The position numbers were made by a program, and so were the translations under genes. A model generated the notes under the pieces. It had not been told where the DNA came from. It saw only the letters and a program-made list of their open reading frames with translations, and made no database searches. Source: Pseudomonadota bacterium (GTDB taxonomy: Bacteria > Pseudomonadota > Gammaproteobacteria > Steroidobacterales > Steroidobacteraceae). From it: DNA of 41,237 bases. Numbering within the stretch: position 1 is the stretch's first letter; each line of letters opens with the position of its first letter. Shown here piece after piece: positions 1 to 7,356 of this stretch. The stretch is from contig JAJZZR010000501.1 of NCBI GenBank assembly GCA_021797465.1, forward strand, positions 1-41,237. Reading direction: 5' to 3'.

Positions 1-406
1 CGGCGTCCCGGGCGGCGGCGGCCCCGGCGGCCCCGGCGGCCCAGGCGTCCCCGGCGGCGTCCAGGGCGGCGTCCAGGGCGGCGGCCCCGGCGGCGGCCAA
101 TTCCTCTCGCGTGGCACGCCCTCGCGCGAACCGTTCGGCTACTTCGAGCGCGTCCAGCGACCGCTGATCCGTCAGTAAATGCTCAACCTGCCGCGCGCAC
201 CACACCGCGTACAGTCGCTTCTCGCGGTCATAGCCCTGGACCGCGCGCAGGGCCCATAGTGCATCATCGAGACCGTTGCTATCCAGGATCATGAGCAGCG
301 ATAGCGGCTCATCGTCGGCTTCGGTCTTGCCGAGGTAAGTGAGCAATTTTTTCCATCCCTCTGCGCAGGGGGCGTGTTCGCGGATGGCGTTGAGCGTTGT
401 TTTCAC
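1..406 (-). CDS. Ala-rich helical phage protein, 3' end cut by window edge
   Basis: It begins with GTG at 406..404 and stays open to the window edge, about 135 codons. The N-terminal 95 residues are a mixed globular sequence (VKTTLNAIREHAPCAEGWKK, then LDSNGLDDALWALRAVQGYD and LYAVWCARQVEHL). After about residue 100 it becomes an alanine-rich repeat (AALDAALDAAGDAWAAGAAG) encoded by a GCC/GGC-rich microsatellite-like stretch. From memory the same N-terminal block occurs in many phage and prophage hypothetical proteins; no function is known to me. The start overlaps the stop of the upstream gene by 4 bases (GTGA), so translation is probably coupled. The plus strand here also reads as a collagen-like Gly/Pro peptide, which I take as a shadow. 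Confidence 0.75.
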   Translation of the reverse strand, partial: MKTTLNAIREHAPCAEGWKKLLTYLGKTEADDEPLSLLMILDSNGLDDALWALRAVQGYDREKRLYAVWCARQVEHLLTDQRSLDALEVAERFARGRATREELAAAGAAALDAALDAAGDAWAAGAAGAAAARDA

Positions 407-510
407 AGCATCACCCCAATGGCCGCGATGGCAATGACGGCCACTACCAGCGCCGCGATGGCCAGCAGCGCGTCGAGAAGGGATTCGTCGGATTCGGTGA
501 TGCGGCTCAT
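403..510 (-). CDS. Small single-span membrane protein (35 aa)
   Basis: A 35-residue protein, MSRITESDESLLDALLAIAA followed by a hydrophobic run of Val/Ile/Ala to the C-terminus. The short acidic N-terminus plus one membrane helix is all that can be seen. The start ATG overlaps the stop of the upstream gene (ATGA at 510..507) and its own stop overlaps the GTG of the next gene, so it is the middle member of a three-gene leftward operon. Function unknown. Its size and position between coupled genes support it being real. A holin role is possible but nothing specific shows it. Confidence 0.6.
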   Translation of the reverse strand: MSRITESDESLLDALLAIAALVVAVIAIAAIGVML

Positions 511-704
511 AGGTTCGGCCCTTTCGCCTTCCGCGCACGCTCGCGTTTCATGGCGAGTTCTCGGTTGCACTGCGCGCCATACGTCGGGTTGCGGGGCGCG
601 TAGGTGCCGCGCGTGCCGCTGTTCCAGAACATGCGCACAGGCAGACGCTTCGGCGTGGCTCGGCGTGCGAGCCAGTCGCGGCGGTTTTGGTAGTCGGCGC
701 TCAT
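507..704 (-). CDS. Small basic hypothetical protein, first gene of leftward operon
   Basis: 65 residues, strongly basic (KRERARKAK near the C-terminus), beginning MSADYQNRRDWLARRATPKR. I chose the ATG at 704..702 because a GA-rich Shine-Dalgarno-like run (GGGAGAGGAAG) lies directly before it and because it starts about 30 nt after the predicted promoter start. A longer reading to 770 would begin upstream of the promoter -10. No domain recognised; the basic charge would fit a nucleic-acid binder, which is only a guess. Confidence 0.6.
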   Translation of the reverse strand: MSADYQNRRDWLARRATPKRLPVRMFWNSGTRGTYAPRNPTYGAQCNRELAMKRERARKAKGPNL

Positions 705-741
705 CTTCCTCTCCCGTCGGCCCCATGCCGACCATGGGTGC

Positions 742-770
742 ACTTTATCTGCTGTAAGCGTACATGTCAA
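742..770 (-). promoter_or_regulatory. Leftward sigma70-like promoter
   Basis: On the minus strand TTGACA (770..765) is followed by a 17-nt spacer and TAAAGT (747..742). The -35 is a perfect consensus match and the -10 matches at 4 of 6. Transcription would start near 735, about 30 nt before the first leftward gene. The -35 is only 3 nt from the -35 of the rightward promoter, so the two face away from each other and could be controlled by one bound protein. Confidence 0.65.
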
Positions 771-773
771 GCA

Positions 774-802
774 TTGTCAGCGGATTTTTTTTGTGCTAGC
801 GT
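774..802 (+). promoter_or_regulatory. Rightward early promoter, probably giving a leaderless mRNA
   Basis: TTGTCA (774-779), 17-nt spacer, TAGCGT (797-802) preceded by TGC (extended -10 type). The spacer holds a run of eight T. The start codon of the first rightward gene is at 810, only 7 nt after the hexamer, so the transcript would start at or within a base or two of the ATG. TGTCA occurs twice in direct order (765-769 and 775-779) between the two promoters, a possible operator. Confidence 0.5.
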
Positions 803-809
803 CCGAGGC

Positions 810-1013
810 ATGGCAGACCCAATCAAAATGCTCAAGGCCCGCATGACCGGCCGCTCGCTGCGGTCGGTGGCACGGGAAATACCCTGCTCCGCGGCGTACC
901 TCTCCGACATCATGCTCGGCAAGCGTACGCCAGGCCCCCGCGTGCTCGATTATCTCGGGCTCAAGCGGGAGGTGGACAAGTCGGTCACGTACCGATATCG
1001 GAGGCGCGGATAA
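810..1013 (+). CDS. Small HTH (XRE/Cro-like) regulator
   Basis: 67 residues. MADPIKMLKARMTGRSLRSV resembles the first helices of a Cro/C1-type helix-turn-helix, followed by AAYLSDIMLGKRTPGPRVLD where a recognition helix and the typical 'G-[KR]-R-x-P-[GS]' turn are seen. It is the first gene of the long rightward operon and sits next to the divergent promoters, so it most likely regulates them. No Shine-Dalgarno is evident; see the leaderless promoter. Its stop overlaps the next ATG (TAATG). Confidence 0.75.
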   Translation: MADPIKMLKARMTGRSLRSVAREIPCSAAYLSDIMLGKRTPGPRVLDYLGLKREVDKSVTYRYRRRG

Positions 1014-1789
1014 TGGGCGCCGATAGCAAGATCGAGTGGACCGACCACACGTTCAACCCGTGGGTGGGGTGCACCAAGATCAGCCCAGGCTGCGATCACT
1101 GCTACGCCGAGGGATGGGCGAAGCGTTCCGGGCTCGTCAAATGGGGCGGAGAGCGGCGGCGGACGTCTGCACAAAACTGGAAGCAGCCTCTCAAATGGCA
1201 CGCATCGATCCCTGACGGTCAGCGGCGCCGCGTGTTTTGCGCATCGCTCGCGGATGTCTTCGACAATCAGGTGCCGGATGATTGGCGGTTCGACCTCTTC
1301 GAGCTGATCCGGAAGACGCCACGGCTAGACTGGTTGCTGCTCACGAAGCGCGTCGGCAACGCGAAACTGATGCTGCTGCAATCAGGCATGGACGGAGCTT
1401 ACAACATTTGGATCGGGGCCACAGTCGTGACACAGGAGGAAGCGGACCGCGACATCCCCAAGCTGCTGAGAGTGCCGGCGAGAATTCGCTTCCTCTCATG
1501 CGAGCCGCTGCTCGGGCCAATCAATCTGGATTCGCGGTTGTTGCAGTTTCTGGATTGGGTAATCGTCGGCGGCGAGAGCGGCCCCGGCGCGCGGCCGTTC
1601 GTGCTCGGGTGGGGCAAAGACATCGTGCGCCAGTGCAACGCTGCTGGCGTAGCAGTGTTCGTCAAGCAGGTCGGCGCCAATCCGGTGAACCGCGAAGGCG
1701 AGCGGTGCCCGCATATCCATGACCGCAAAGGGAAGGTAATGGAGGAATGGCCGGAGGTGCTGCGTGTTCGAGAATTTCCGACAATTTAG
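1013..1789 (+). CDS. Phage Gp37/Gp68 family protein (DUF5131)
   Basis: 258 residues. The N-terminus carries IEWTDHTFNPWVGCTKISPG and a CX6CX2C cluster (Cys20, Cys27, Cys30, the last followed by Tyr31), the signature of the Gp37/Gp68 or DUF5131 family. Family members also show LLTKR and a conserved VGGESG segment, both present here (LLLTKR near residue 110, VIVGGESGPGARP near 185), and a late FVKQ motif near 215. The three-cysteine cluster resembles an iron-sulfur cluster site of radical-SAM-like enzymes, but the reaction of this family is not known to me. It is common in phages and mobile DNA. It is second in the early operon, so it acts before or during replication. Full length for the family. 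Confidence 0.9.
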   Translation: MGADSKIEWTDHTFNPWVGCTKISPGCDHCYAEGWAKRSGLVKWGGERRRTSAQNWKQPLKWHASIPDGQRRRVFCASLADVFDNQVPDDWRFDLFELIRKTPRLDWLLLTKRVGNAKLMLLQSGMDGAYNIWIGATVVTQEEADRDIPKLLRVPARIRFLSCEPLLGPINLDSRLLQFLDWVIVGGESGPGARPFVLGWGKDIVRQCNAAGVAVFVKQVGANPVNREGERCPHIHDRKGKVMEEWPEVLRVREFPTI

Positions 1790-1798
1790 GAGCTACGC

Positions 1799-1918
1799 AT
1801 GCCCCTCCAGCGCTCCACGCTGCCCCACCATCGGCACATCACCGCGACCGGCTGGCTCACCCTCGGCCTGCTCGCGTTCTGGGTGGCCGTCGTGCTGCTG
1901 CTCGCGAGGTGCGCGTGA
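1799..1918 (+). CDS. Tiny membrane protein (39 aa)
   Basis: 39 residues; ATG at 1799 is preceded by TAGGAG at 1786-1791, a good ribosome site. After a short His/Arg-rich N-terminus (MPLQRSTLPHHRHITATGWL) there is one hydrophobic helix ending in LLLARCA. Its stop (TGA) overlaps the next ATG (TGATG), which supports it being translated. Function unknown. Confidence 0.6.
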   Translation: MPLQRSTLPHHRHITATGWLTLGLLAFWVAVVLLLARCA

Positions 1919-2103
1919 TGCCTGCGAAGAAATATGAGTTCCCGCGCGAGGTCGGCGAGACGGTCGTGATTGCGGCCGACTCGCGCCAGGCGCTGCGCAA
2001 GGCGGCGCAGGCGGCTTACCACGCCGGCTACCTCAGAGGACACGTCCTGCGCTGCAAGCGGCTGAGGGAGAGGATGGCGGTGGAAGTGAAGAGGGTGGTG
2101 TGA
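1918..2103 (+). CDS. Small basic hypothetical protein (61 aa)
   Basis: 61 residues, Lys/Arg/Ala-rich (MPAKKYEFPREVGETVVIAA, then QALRKAAQAAYHAGYLRGHV, then CKRLRERMAVEVKRVV), predicted mainly helical. No domain recognised. Start overlaps the preceding stop and its own stop overlaps the GTG of the helicase gene, so it sits in a translationally coupled chain. Confidence 0.6.
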   Translation: MPAKKYEFPREVGETVVIAADSRQALRKAAQAAYHAGYLRGHVLRCKRLRERMAVEVKRVV

Positions 2104-3488
2104 TTCAGCTCCGCCCCTACCAGTGCGCCGGCATAGCCAGCATCCGCGAGGCGTTCGGGCCGCTGCACAAGCGCGCGCCGCTGTATGTGTTGCCGACGGG
2201 TGCCGGCAAGAGCCTAACTTTCTCCTTTATCGCCCACGGCGCGGCCGACAAGGGCAACCGCGTCTATATCCTCTCGCATCGGCAAGAGCTGATCGACCAG
2301 ATATCGGGGGCGCTCGACCTCACCGGCACGCCGCACGGGTTCATCGCCGCAGGTTACCCCACCCTCGACGCGCACGTCCAGATCGCGAGCGTGCAGACGC
2401 TGGTGCGGCGGCTCGACCGCACGCCGCAGCCTGACCTCATCGTGATAGACGAGGCGCACCACGCCAGGGCCCAGACGTTCGAGCGCATCATCCGCGAGTG
2501 GCCGCGGGCGAAGCTGCTCGGCGTGACTGCGACGCCGATCCGGCTCTCGGGCGAAGGGCTCGGGACCATCTTTGACCACCTCATCACCGGACCCTCCATG
2601 CGCGAGCTGATCGAGGGCGGGTACCTCGCGCCGTACCGGCTATTCTCGCCGCCGACCGTGGACGCATCGGGGCTGCACAAGCGCGGCGGAGAGTTCGTGA
2701 CTGCCGAGGCCGAGGCACTTCTCGACCGTCCCGCCATCACCGGCTCTGCGCTCGAACACTACCGCCAGCACGCCGATGGACTGCCGGCGCTGGTGTTCTG
2801 CGTGTCGATCCAACACGCGAAATCAGTGGCGGACCAGTTCCGTGAGGCCGGGTATGCGGCGTTTTCCATCGACGGCACGATGGAGCGGACGGTGCGCCGC
2901 GGAGTGGTCGAGGACTTCCGGGCGGGAAGGATTAAGGTCGTCACATCCGTGGCGCTCCTGGAGGAGGGCTTCGATATGCCCGGCGCGCACGTTGGGATCT
3001 TCCTGCGCCCGACGCAATCGCTTGGCCTGTACCTTCAGCAGATCGGCCGAATCCTGCGGCCGTGCGAGGGCAAGACCCACGCGCTGTTGCTCGACCATGT
3101 CGGCAACTGCTATCGCCATGGGCTGCCGGACGAGCTGCGGCAGTGGGCCCTCGCGGCCGACGACGGCGAGGCCCGGCGCAAGCCGGGCGCCAGTGTACGC
3201 ATCTGCGCGTCTTGCTTCTGCGCGCTGCCCTCTCAGGCCAAGGCGTGCTCGGAGTGTGGCTACGAGTTTCCACCGAAGCCCCGCGAGATCGAGCAGCGCG
3301 ACGGCGAGCTCGCGGAGGTGACGCCGGAGATGCTGGCCGCTCAAGCGGCGCGACGCGCTGAGCGGCGCGAGCAGGGGCGCGCGCAGAGTTTGGAGGCGCT
3401 GCGGGAGATTGAGCGGCGGAAAGGCTTTCGGCGCGGGTGGGCAGAGCATGTCTATCACGGCAGGCTCGCTAAGAGGGCGCGGGCGTGA
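2100..3488 (+). CDS. Superfamily 2 DEAD/DEAH-box helicase
   Basis: 462 residues with an ordered set of SF2 motifs: Q-like LRPYQ at residues 4-8, motif I LPTGAGKSLT (about 31-40), motif II VIDEAHH (about 115-121), motif III VTATP (about 141-145), motif V TSVALLEEGFD (about 282-292) and motif VI QQIGRILRP (about 313-321). Residues 370-395 hold a small Cys cluster (CASCFC...CSECGYEF) that looks like a zinc finger. The C-terminus is Arg/Glu-rich coiled helix. It probably unwinds or remodels DNA for phage replication or recombination. GTG start overlaps the previous stop (GTGA), as does the start of the following MTase-like gene. Confidence 0.92.
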   Translation: MIQLRPYQCAGIASIREAFGPLHKRAPLYVLPTGAGKSLTFSFIAHGAADKGNRVYILSHRQELIDQISGALDLTGTPHGFIAAGYPTLDAHVQIASVQTLVRRLDRTPQPDLIVIDEAHHARAQTFERIIREWPRAKLLGVTATPIRLSGEGLGTIFDHLITGPSMRELIEGGYLAPYRLFSPPTVDASGLHKRGGEFVTAEAEALLDRPAITGSALEHYRQHADGLPALVFCVSIQHAKSVADQFREAGYAAFSIDGTMERTVRRGVVEDFRAGRIKVVTSVALLEEGFDMPGAHVGIFLRPTQSLGLYLQQIGRILRPCEGKTHALLLDHVGNCYRHGLPDELRQWALAADDGEARRKPGASVRICASCFCALPSQAKACSECGYEFPPKPREIEQRDGELAEVTPEMLAAQAARRAERREQGRAQSLEALREIERRKGFRRGWAEHVYHGRLAKRARA

Positions 3489-4156
3489 AGCCGCTCGCCA
3501 TCGACCTTTACTGCGGGCTCGGCGGCTGGTCCTCGGCGTTGCTCGCGGAGGGTTGGGACGTTGTGGGCTTTGACATCGAGCGGCACGTCTACGGCGAGCA
3601 CCGCTATCCCGCGCAGCTCGTGTTGCAGGACGTGCGCACCCTTCACGGGCGGCAGTTCAAGGATGCGGCGCTGATCGTGGCGAGCCCGACATGCACGGAA
3701 TTTTCTTACATGGCAATGCCATGGTCCCGCGCGAAGCAAATCCGGCGCGCGCTGCGAGGCGAGGGTGACTTTCCCGAAGGCTACACCGGCTCGCGGACCG
3801 TTGCGGACCTGACAGCGCTGTTCGATGCTTGCTTTCGCATCCAAGCCGAGGCGTCTGAGGCTGCCGGCCACCATATCCCGCTCGTCGTCGAGAACGTCCG
3901 TGGGGCGCAGGAGTGGGTCGGGCGAGCGCGGTGGCGCTGGGGTTCGTTCTACCTGTGGGGCGACGTGCCGGCGCTGATGCCTTGCGCCGTTAAGGCCCGC
4001 AAAGGTATGGGCAGCGGCAAAACATGGTTCTATCAAAACGGTGGCAACGGGCGCTCCGCAAGCTCCCGTTCTTTGGAGAGGCGGCAGTGGAGCGCCATGA
4101 TCGCCAAAATCCCCGACCCGCTGGCGCGGCATATCGCGCAGGTTTACCGACCGTGA
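3485..4156 (+). CDS. Short DNA cytosine-methyltransferase-like protein
   Basis: 223 residues. Motif I is AIDLYCGLGGWS (residues 5-16), the acidic SAM-ribose motif is VVGFDIE, motif IV reads SPTCTEFSYM where C5-cytosine MTases have PPCQ.FS, and motif VI is VVENVRG. A late RRQWSAMIAKIPDPLARHIA segment resembles the terminal motif. It is shorter than usual Dcm-type enzymes (over 300 aa) with little room for a target-recognition domain. The catalytic Cys is present but the first Pro-Pro pair is Pro-Thr. Likely role is modification of phage DNA against host restriction; activity is inferred. Confidence 0.8.
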   Translation: MKPLAIDLYCGLGGWSSALLAEGWDVVGFDIERHVYGEHRYPAQLVLQDVRTLHGRQFKDAALIVASPTCTEFSYMAMPWSRAKQIRRALRGEGDFPEGYTGSRTVADLTALFDACFRIQAEASEAAGHHIPLVVENVRGAQEWVGRARWRWGSFYLWGDVPALMPCAVKARKGMGSGKTWFYQNGGNGRSASSRSLERRQWSAMIAKIPDPLARHIAQVYRP

Positions 4157-4506
4157 CCTCCGAGCGCGACATACAGGCGCAGATTTTGCTCGCGCTCTCC
4201 CACGGCCCGACGCGGCTGCTGCGCGTCAATGCCGGGGTGGCGTGGCAGGGGACGGTCATCGAGCGCACGCAGCAGCGGCTGGTGCTCGCGCGACCGTACG
4301 CTATCCGCCTCGCCGCGCCAGGCGTGTCGGACCTCATCGGCTGGACGCATGGCCGCTTCGTCGCCCTCGAGGTCAAGGGTCCACGCGGGCGCATCACAGA
4401 CGAGCAGGCCGCCTTCATCGAGCTGGTGCGTCGCAGCGGAGGGCTGGCGGGGGTGGCGCGGTCTGTCGAAGAAGCTAAAGCCATCATTGAAGGGCGCGCG
4501 CCATGA
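4153..4506 (+). CDS. VRR-NUC domain nuclease
   Basis: 117 residues from the GTG at 4153, which overlaps the previous stop (GTGA). The centre shows the VRR-NUC core: GVSDLIGW (Asp of the active site), then FVALEVKGPRGR with the E-x-K pair, then DEQAAFIELVRRSGGLAGVA, the conserved ending of this PD-(D/E)XK nuclease family. Stand-alone phage VRR-NUC proteins act on branched or flapped DNA, so a role in replication or resolving intermediates with the neighbouring helicase is likely. A longer in-frame reading to 4024 would overlap the MTase gene by 130 nt and is unlikely. Confidence 0.9.
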   Translation: MTSERDIQAQILLALSHGPTRLLRVNAGVAWQGTVIERTQQRLVLARPYAIRLAAPGVSDLIGWTHGRFVALEVKGPRGRITDEQAAFIELVRRSGGLAGVARSVEEAKAIIEGRAP

Positions 4507-4733
4507 CCGACCCCCTCCGCTTCAACCCCACCGCGCGCCGCCAGCGGCTCAACGACCTCGCCGCGCAGTTCGGCCTCGACAACCACAGCCTCGGGCGCAT
4601 CATGGGGCGCACGTCCGAGGCCGTCCGCACGTGGCGCACCGGGGAGCGGCAGGTGCCGGAGCCGAGCCTGCGGCTGCTCGAGCTGGAGTTGGGGACGAGA
4701 GGGCCGAGGGGTATTGCCGCCGCCGAACCTTGA
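4503..4733 (+). CDS. Small HTH DNA-binding protein
   Basis: 76 residues. LNDLAAQFGLDNHSLGRIMG followed by RTSEAVRTWRTGERQVPEPS reads as a Cro/C1-type helix-turn-helix with the recognition helix around EAVRTW. The start overlaps the nuclease stop (ATGA). It is the second small HTH protein in the early operon; no partner or target can be read. It could control the replication genes that follow after the short 4734-4856 gap. Confidence 0.7.
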   Translation: MTDPLRFNPTARRQRLNDLAAQFGLDNHSLGRIMGRTSEAVRTWRTGERQVPEPSLRLLELELGTRGPRGIAAAEP

Positions 4734-4762
4734 GCGTACGCTAGCCCAGCGTCTACCTGCCC

Positions 4763-4885
4763 ATGGCCCGGACTGATCCCCGGAACAAGCCGCGCAGGGA
4801 AAAGCTCCCCCGTCTCCGGCCGGACGCATTTAACCCAGGGGACGAGAGAGACGGTCATGACATCGCGTCCCATCCGCAGCCGTAA
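4763..4885 (+). CDS. Possible tiny basic ORF (40 aa), doubtful
   Basis: An open frame ATG 4763 to TAA 4885 encodes MARTDPRNKPRREKLPRLRP plus 20 further residues. It fills most of the only gap in this operon (4734-4856) but lacks a clear Shine-Dalgarno and overlaps the next gene by 29 nt in another frame. The gap also holds GCTAGC and AGCGT sequence (4739-4752) resembling promoter elements seen elsewhere in the window. Listed as uncertain. Confidence 0.25.
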   Translation: MARTDPRNKPRREKLPRLRPDAFNPGDERDGHDIASHPQP

Positions 4886-4988
4886 CGCTTTTCGGCGCTG
4901 GCTGCTCTACATCCTCGACCTCCCCACCACGGCCACCTACGCCGAGATTCGAGCGGCGCTTGAGCGGCGCCTGGGGATATCGAAATGA
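4857..4988 (+). CDS. Small hypothetical protein (43 aa)
   Basis: 43 residues with a helix-rich sequence: RNAFRRWLLYILDLPTTATY followed by AEIRAALERRLGISK. A purine-rich stretch (GACGAGAGAGACGG) lies before the ATG. The pattern 'T-Y-A-E-I-R-x-A-L-E-x-R' looks like a short DNA-binding or winged-helix fragment but is too short to assign. Stop overlaps the next ATG (ATGA). Confidence 0.5.
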   Translation: MTSRPIRSRNAFRRWLLYILDLPTTATYAEIRAALERRLGISK

Positions 4989-5113
4989 AGCGCTGGACCA
5001 CAGACGCCAGCGCCGAGGCGGACTCTCGGCCAGGACCGCTCGCTCGCGCCGCGCTGCGCTCGAGGCTATGCCCGTGGTGGCTCGCCAATCTCCTGCTCGG
5101 GTGGCGGCTGTGA
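4985..5113 (+). CDS. Small hypothetical protein (42 aa)
   Basis: 42 residues: MKRWTTDASAEADSRPGPLA then a C-terminus rich in Trp/Leu (CPWWLANLLLGWRL). Evidence for expression is the ATGA overlap with the previous gene and the GTGA overlap with the replication gene. No family recognised. The short hydrophobic end could touch membrane, which is only suggestive. Confidence 0.4.
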   Translation: MKRWTTDASAEADSRPGPLARAALRSRLCPWWLANLLLGWRL

Positions 5114-7356
5114 GCCTCGCGATTACCCCCGCCTCGATAGAGGCGGTCGAGGCCCTCGCGCGCAGGTTTCCGGTATTCCCATGCCGGGCCACTGAGGAAA
5201 CAGTCACTATCAACGGCCGGCCGCGCACGCTCAAACCCAAGACCCCGCTAGTCCCGCGCGGATTCCATGCCGCCAGCCAAGACCCGGAGCAGATCCGAAG
5301 CTGGTGGCGGCGCTGGCCGGACGCGCTCGTGGGCGTGCCCACCGGCAGCCTCACCGCGCTCATCGTCGTCGACTATGACAGTCCAAAGGCCGACCGCGCG
5401 GGCCGGGAATGGCTCGAGGCGCACGCCGATGCGCTGATGAGCACGCGCAGCCACACGACACTTTCAGGCGGCCGCCACTACCTGTTCCGCGCCAACGGCA
5501 CACAATACCGCAGCGGGGCTTGCGTCGAGCTCGCCGGCAGCCGCCGCGGCGGCGTCGACATCCGGGCCGAGGGTGGCTATATCATCTGGTGGCCACTCCA
5601 CGGCGGCACGGCATCCGGTGATCCGGCCGACCTCCCCCTCGGGCTGCTCGAAGAGCGGGCCATCGTCCCACGCGAAGTGGCCCCGCTGCCCGCGAACTCG
5701 CCCGCCCGCTGGCGCCGCGATGAGCGAGTCCTGCGCGACGTGCTCACTTACTTTGACCCGGCCGACTATGACGGGTGGATCAAGGCCGGCATGGCCATCC
5801 ACCTCGCCTCGAGCGGGTCGGACGAAGGCTTCGCCCTCTGGCACGCTTGGTCGGCAGGCGAACTCACGGCCTCGGCGCCGACGAACTATGCCGGTGTCGA
5901 CGACTGCCGATACCGGTGGGCGAGCTTCACTCCGTCCGGGTCAGGGGGAGCCGTGGTCGGCCTCGGCTCGCTCATCGTCGCAGCCAGGGCCAAGGGCTAC
6001 GTTCCACGTGAAACGACCCCTGCCGACCCGCCGCCGGACGAGTCGCCACCCGTCGACGCCTATGTCGACGACCCGGAAGCGGGCGCGAGGCCGGCTGTAG
6101 CGGCACTAGATGACTTCTACGCCTACCTGCCAGCGCACCAGTATCTCTATGTCCCTACCCGCGAACTCTGGCCAGCGGCCAGCGTGAACGCCTCCGTGCC
6201 GGTCGATACCGGCAAGCCGAGCCAAATCCTCGACCTGAGCCGGCCCGTTCACCAGATGACGTGGGCACCCGCCGAGGGCATGCTCATCGAGGGTCGATTG
6301 GTCTCTGACGGCGGCTGGATCGCGAGGCCAGAGGCGCGGGTATTCAACCTCTACCGGCCGCCGCAGCCCGCCAGCGGCGACGTGCGGCTGGTAACGCCGT
6401 GGCTCGACCATATCGCCAGGGTCTATCCCGACGATGCCGCGCACCTGATCTCATGGCTCGCGCACCGCGTCCAGCACCCCGGCGAGAAGATCAACCACGC
6501 TATCGTGCTCGGCGGCAGCCAAGGCATAGGCAAAGACTCGCTGCTCGAGCCGGTCAAGTACGCCGTCGGGCACTGGAACTTCTCGGAGGTCACTCCGACC
6601 CAGCTCCTGGGCCGCTTTAATGGCTTCCTGAAGTGTGTGATCCTGCGCATGAGTGAGGCCCGCGATCTCGGCGATATCGACCGCTACGGCCTTTACGAGC
6701 ACCTGAAGCCGTTCACTGCGGCGCCCCCTGACGTGCTGCGCGTCGACGAGAAGAACCTGCGCGAGTATTCGGTCTTCAACGTCTGCGGCGTCATCATCAC
6801 CACGAACCACATCGACGGCATCTACCTGCCGCCCGATGACCGCCGCCATTATGTCGCCTGGTCGGAACTCACCAAGGAGGAATTTACCCCCGACTACTGG
6901 CGCGGCCTATACCGATGGTACCGGGACGGCGGCGTCGGGCACGTCGTCGAGTTCCTGCGCACGGCAGACCTGTCCGGCTTCGACCCCAAGGCGCCCCCGC
7001 CGCAGACCGAGGCGTGGCATCGCATGGTCGACGCCGGCCGCGCGCCCGAGGATGGCGAGATTGCCGATGTGGTCGACGCGCTCGGCTCCCCTGGGGCGCT
7101 CACCGTCGAAGACCTCCATCTCTACGCCTCGGACGATTTTCGCGCGTGGCTCAAGGACAGGCGCAACTCGAGGCAGATTCCTCACCGGCTCGAGGCCGTC
7201 GGCTACGTGCCAGTGCGCAACGAATATCAGACAGACGGCCGGTGGAAAGTGTGTGGTAAAAATGTCGTGGTGTACGCCAAGCGCCAGCTTACGCTTAGGG
7301 ACCGCATAGCTCACGCTAAAGCGCTCTGCGAGGGTCGCCGTCCGTCAAGTCCGTGA
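5110..7356 (+). CDS. Prim-Pol primase/polymerase fused to SF3-type helicase
   Basis: 748 residues from GTG 5110, chosen for the GTGA overlap. Residues 10-190 are a bifunctional primase-polymerase (Prim-Pol) domain: metal-binding DYD at 88-90, SGGRHYLF with His123, and GVDIRAEGGYI with Asp150. Residues about 205-295 match PriCT_2 (YFDPADYDGWIKAGMAIH and FALWHAWS). Residues about 425-640 form the phage SF3/DUF5906-type ATPase: Walker A GGSQGIGKDS (468-477), Walker B-like ILRMSEARD (511-519) and the sensor ITTNH (563-567). It is the likely initiator and replicative primase-helicase of the phage. The candidate origin lies immediately downstream. An upstream in-frame ATG-type start at 4960 would overlap two small genes and add low-complexity Arg-rich sequence. 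Confidence 0.92.
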   Translation: MSLAITPASIEAVEALARRFPVFPCRATEETVTINGRPRTLKPKTPLVPRGFHAASQDPEQIRSWWRRWPDALVGVPTGSLTALIVVDYDSPKADRAGREWLEAHADALMSTRSHTTLSGGRHYLFRANGTQYRSGACVELAGSRRGGVDIRAEGGYIIWWPLHGGTASGDPADLPLGLLEERAIVPREVAPLPANSPARWRRDERVLRDVLTYFDPADYDGWIKAGMAIHLASSGSDEGFALWHAWSAGELTASAPTNYAGVDDCRYRWASFTPSGSGGAVVGLGSLIVAARAKGYVPRETTPADPPPDESPPVDAYVDDPEAGARPAVAALDDFYAYLPAHQYLYVPTRELWPAASVNASVPVDTGKPSQILDLSRPVHQMTWAPAEGMLIEGRLVSDGGWIARPEARVFNLYRPPQPASGDVRLVTPWLDHIARVYPDDAAHLISWLAHRVQHPGEKINHAIVLGGSQGIGKDSLLEPVKYAVGHWNFSEVTPTQLLGRFNGFLKCVILRMSEARDLGDIDRYGLYEHLKPFTAAPPDVLRVDEKNLREYSVFNVCGVIITTNHIDGIYLPPDDRRHYVAWSELTKEEFTPDYWRGLYRWYRDGGVGHVVEFLRTADLSGFDPKAPPPQTEAWHRMVDAGRAPEDGEIADVVDALGSPGALTVEDLHLYASDDFRAWLKDRRNSRQIPHRLEAVGYVPVRNEYQTDGRWKVCGKNVVVYAKRQLTLRDRIAHAKALCEGRRPSSP

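Noticed and set aside
2-180. Collagen-like Gly/Pro peptide on the plus strand
   Set aside because: No start inside the window and the frame ends at the TAA at 178-180; the minus strand gives a known N-terminal domain with a coupled start, so the plus reading is a shadow.
403-735. Longer leftward ORF of 110 aa covering the small membrane gene
   Set aside because: It overlaps the 65-aa gene almost fully and would start at the promoter start point; the ATGA overlap at 507-510 favours the short version.
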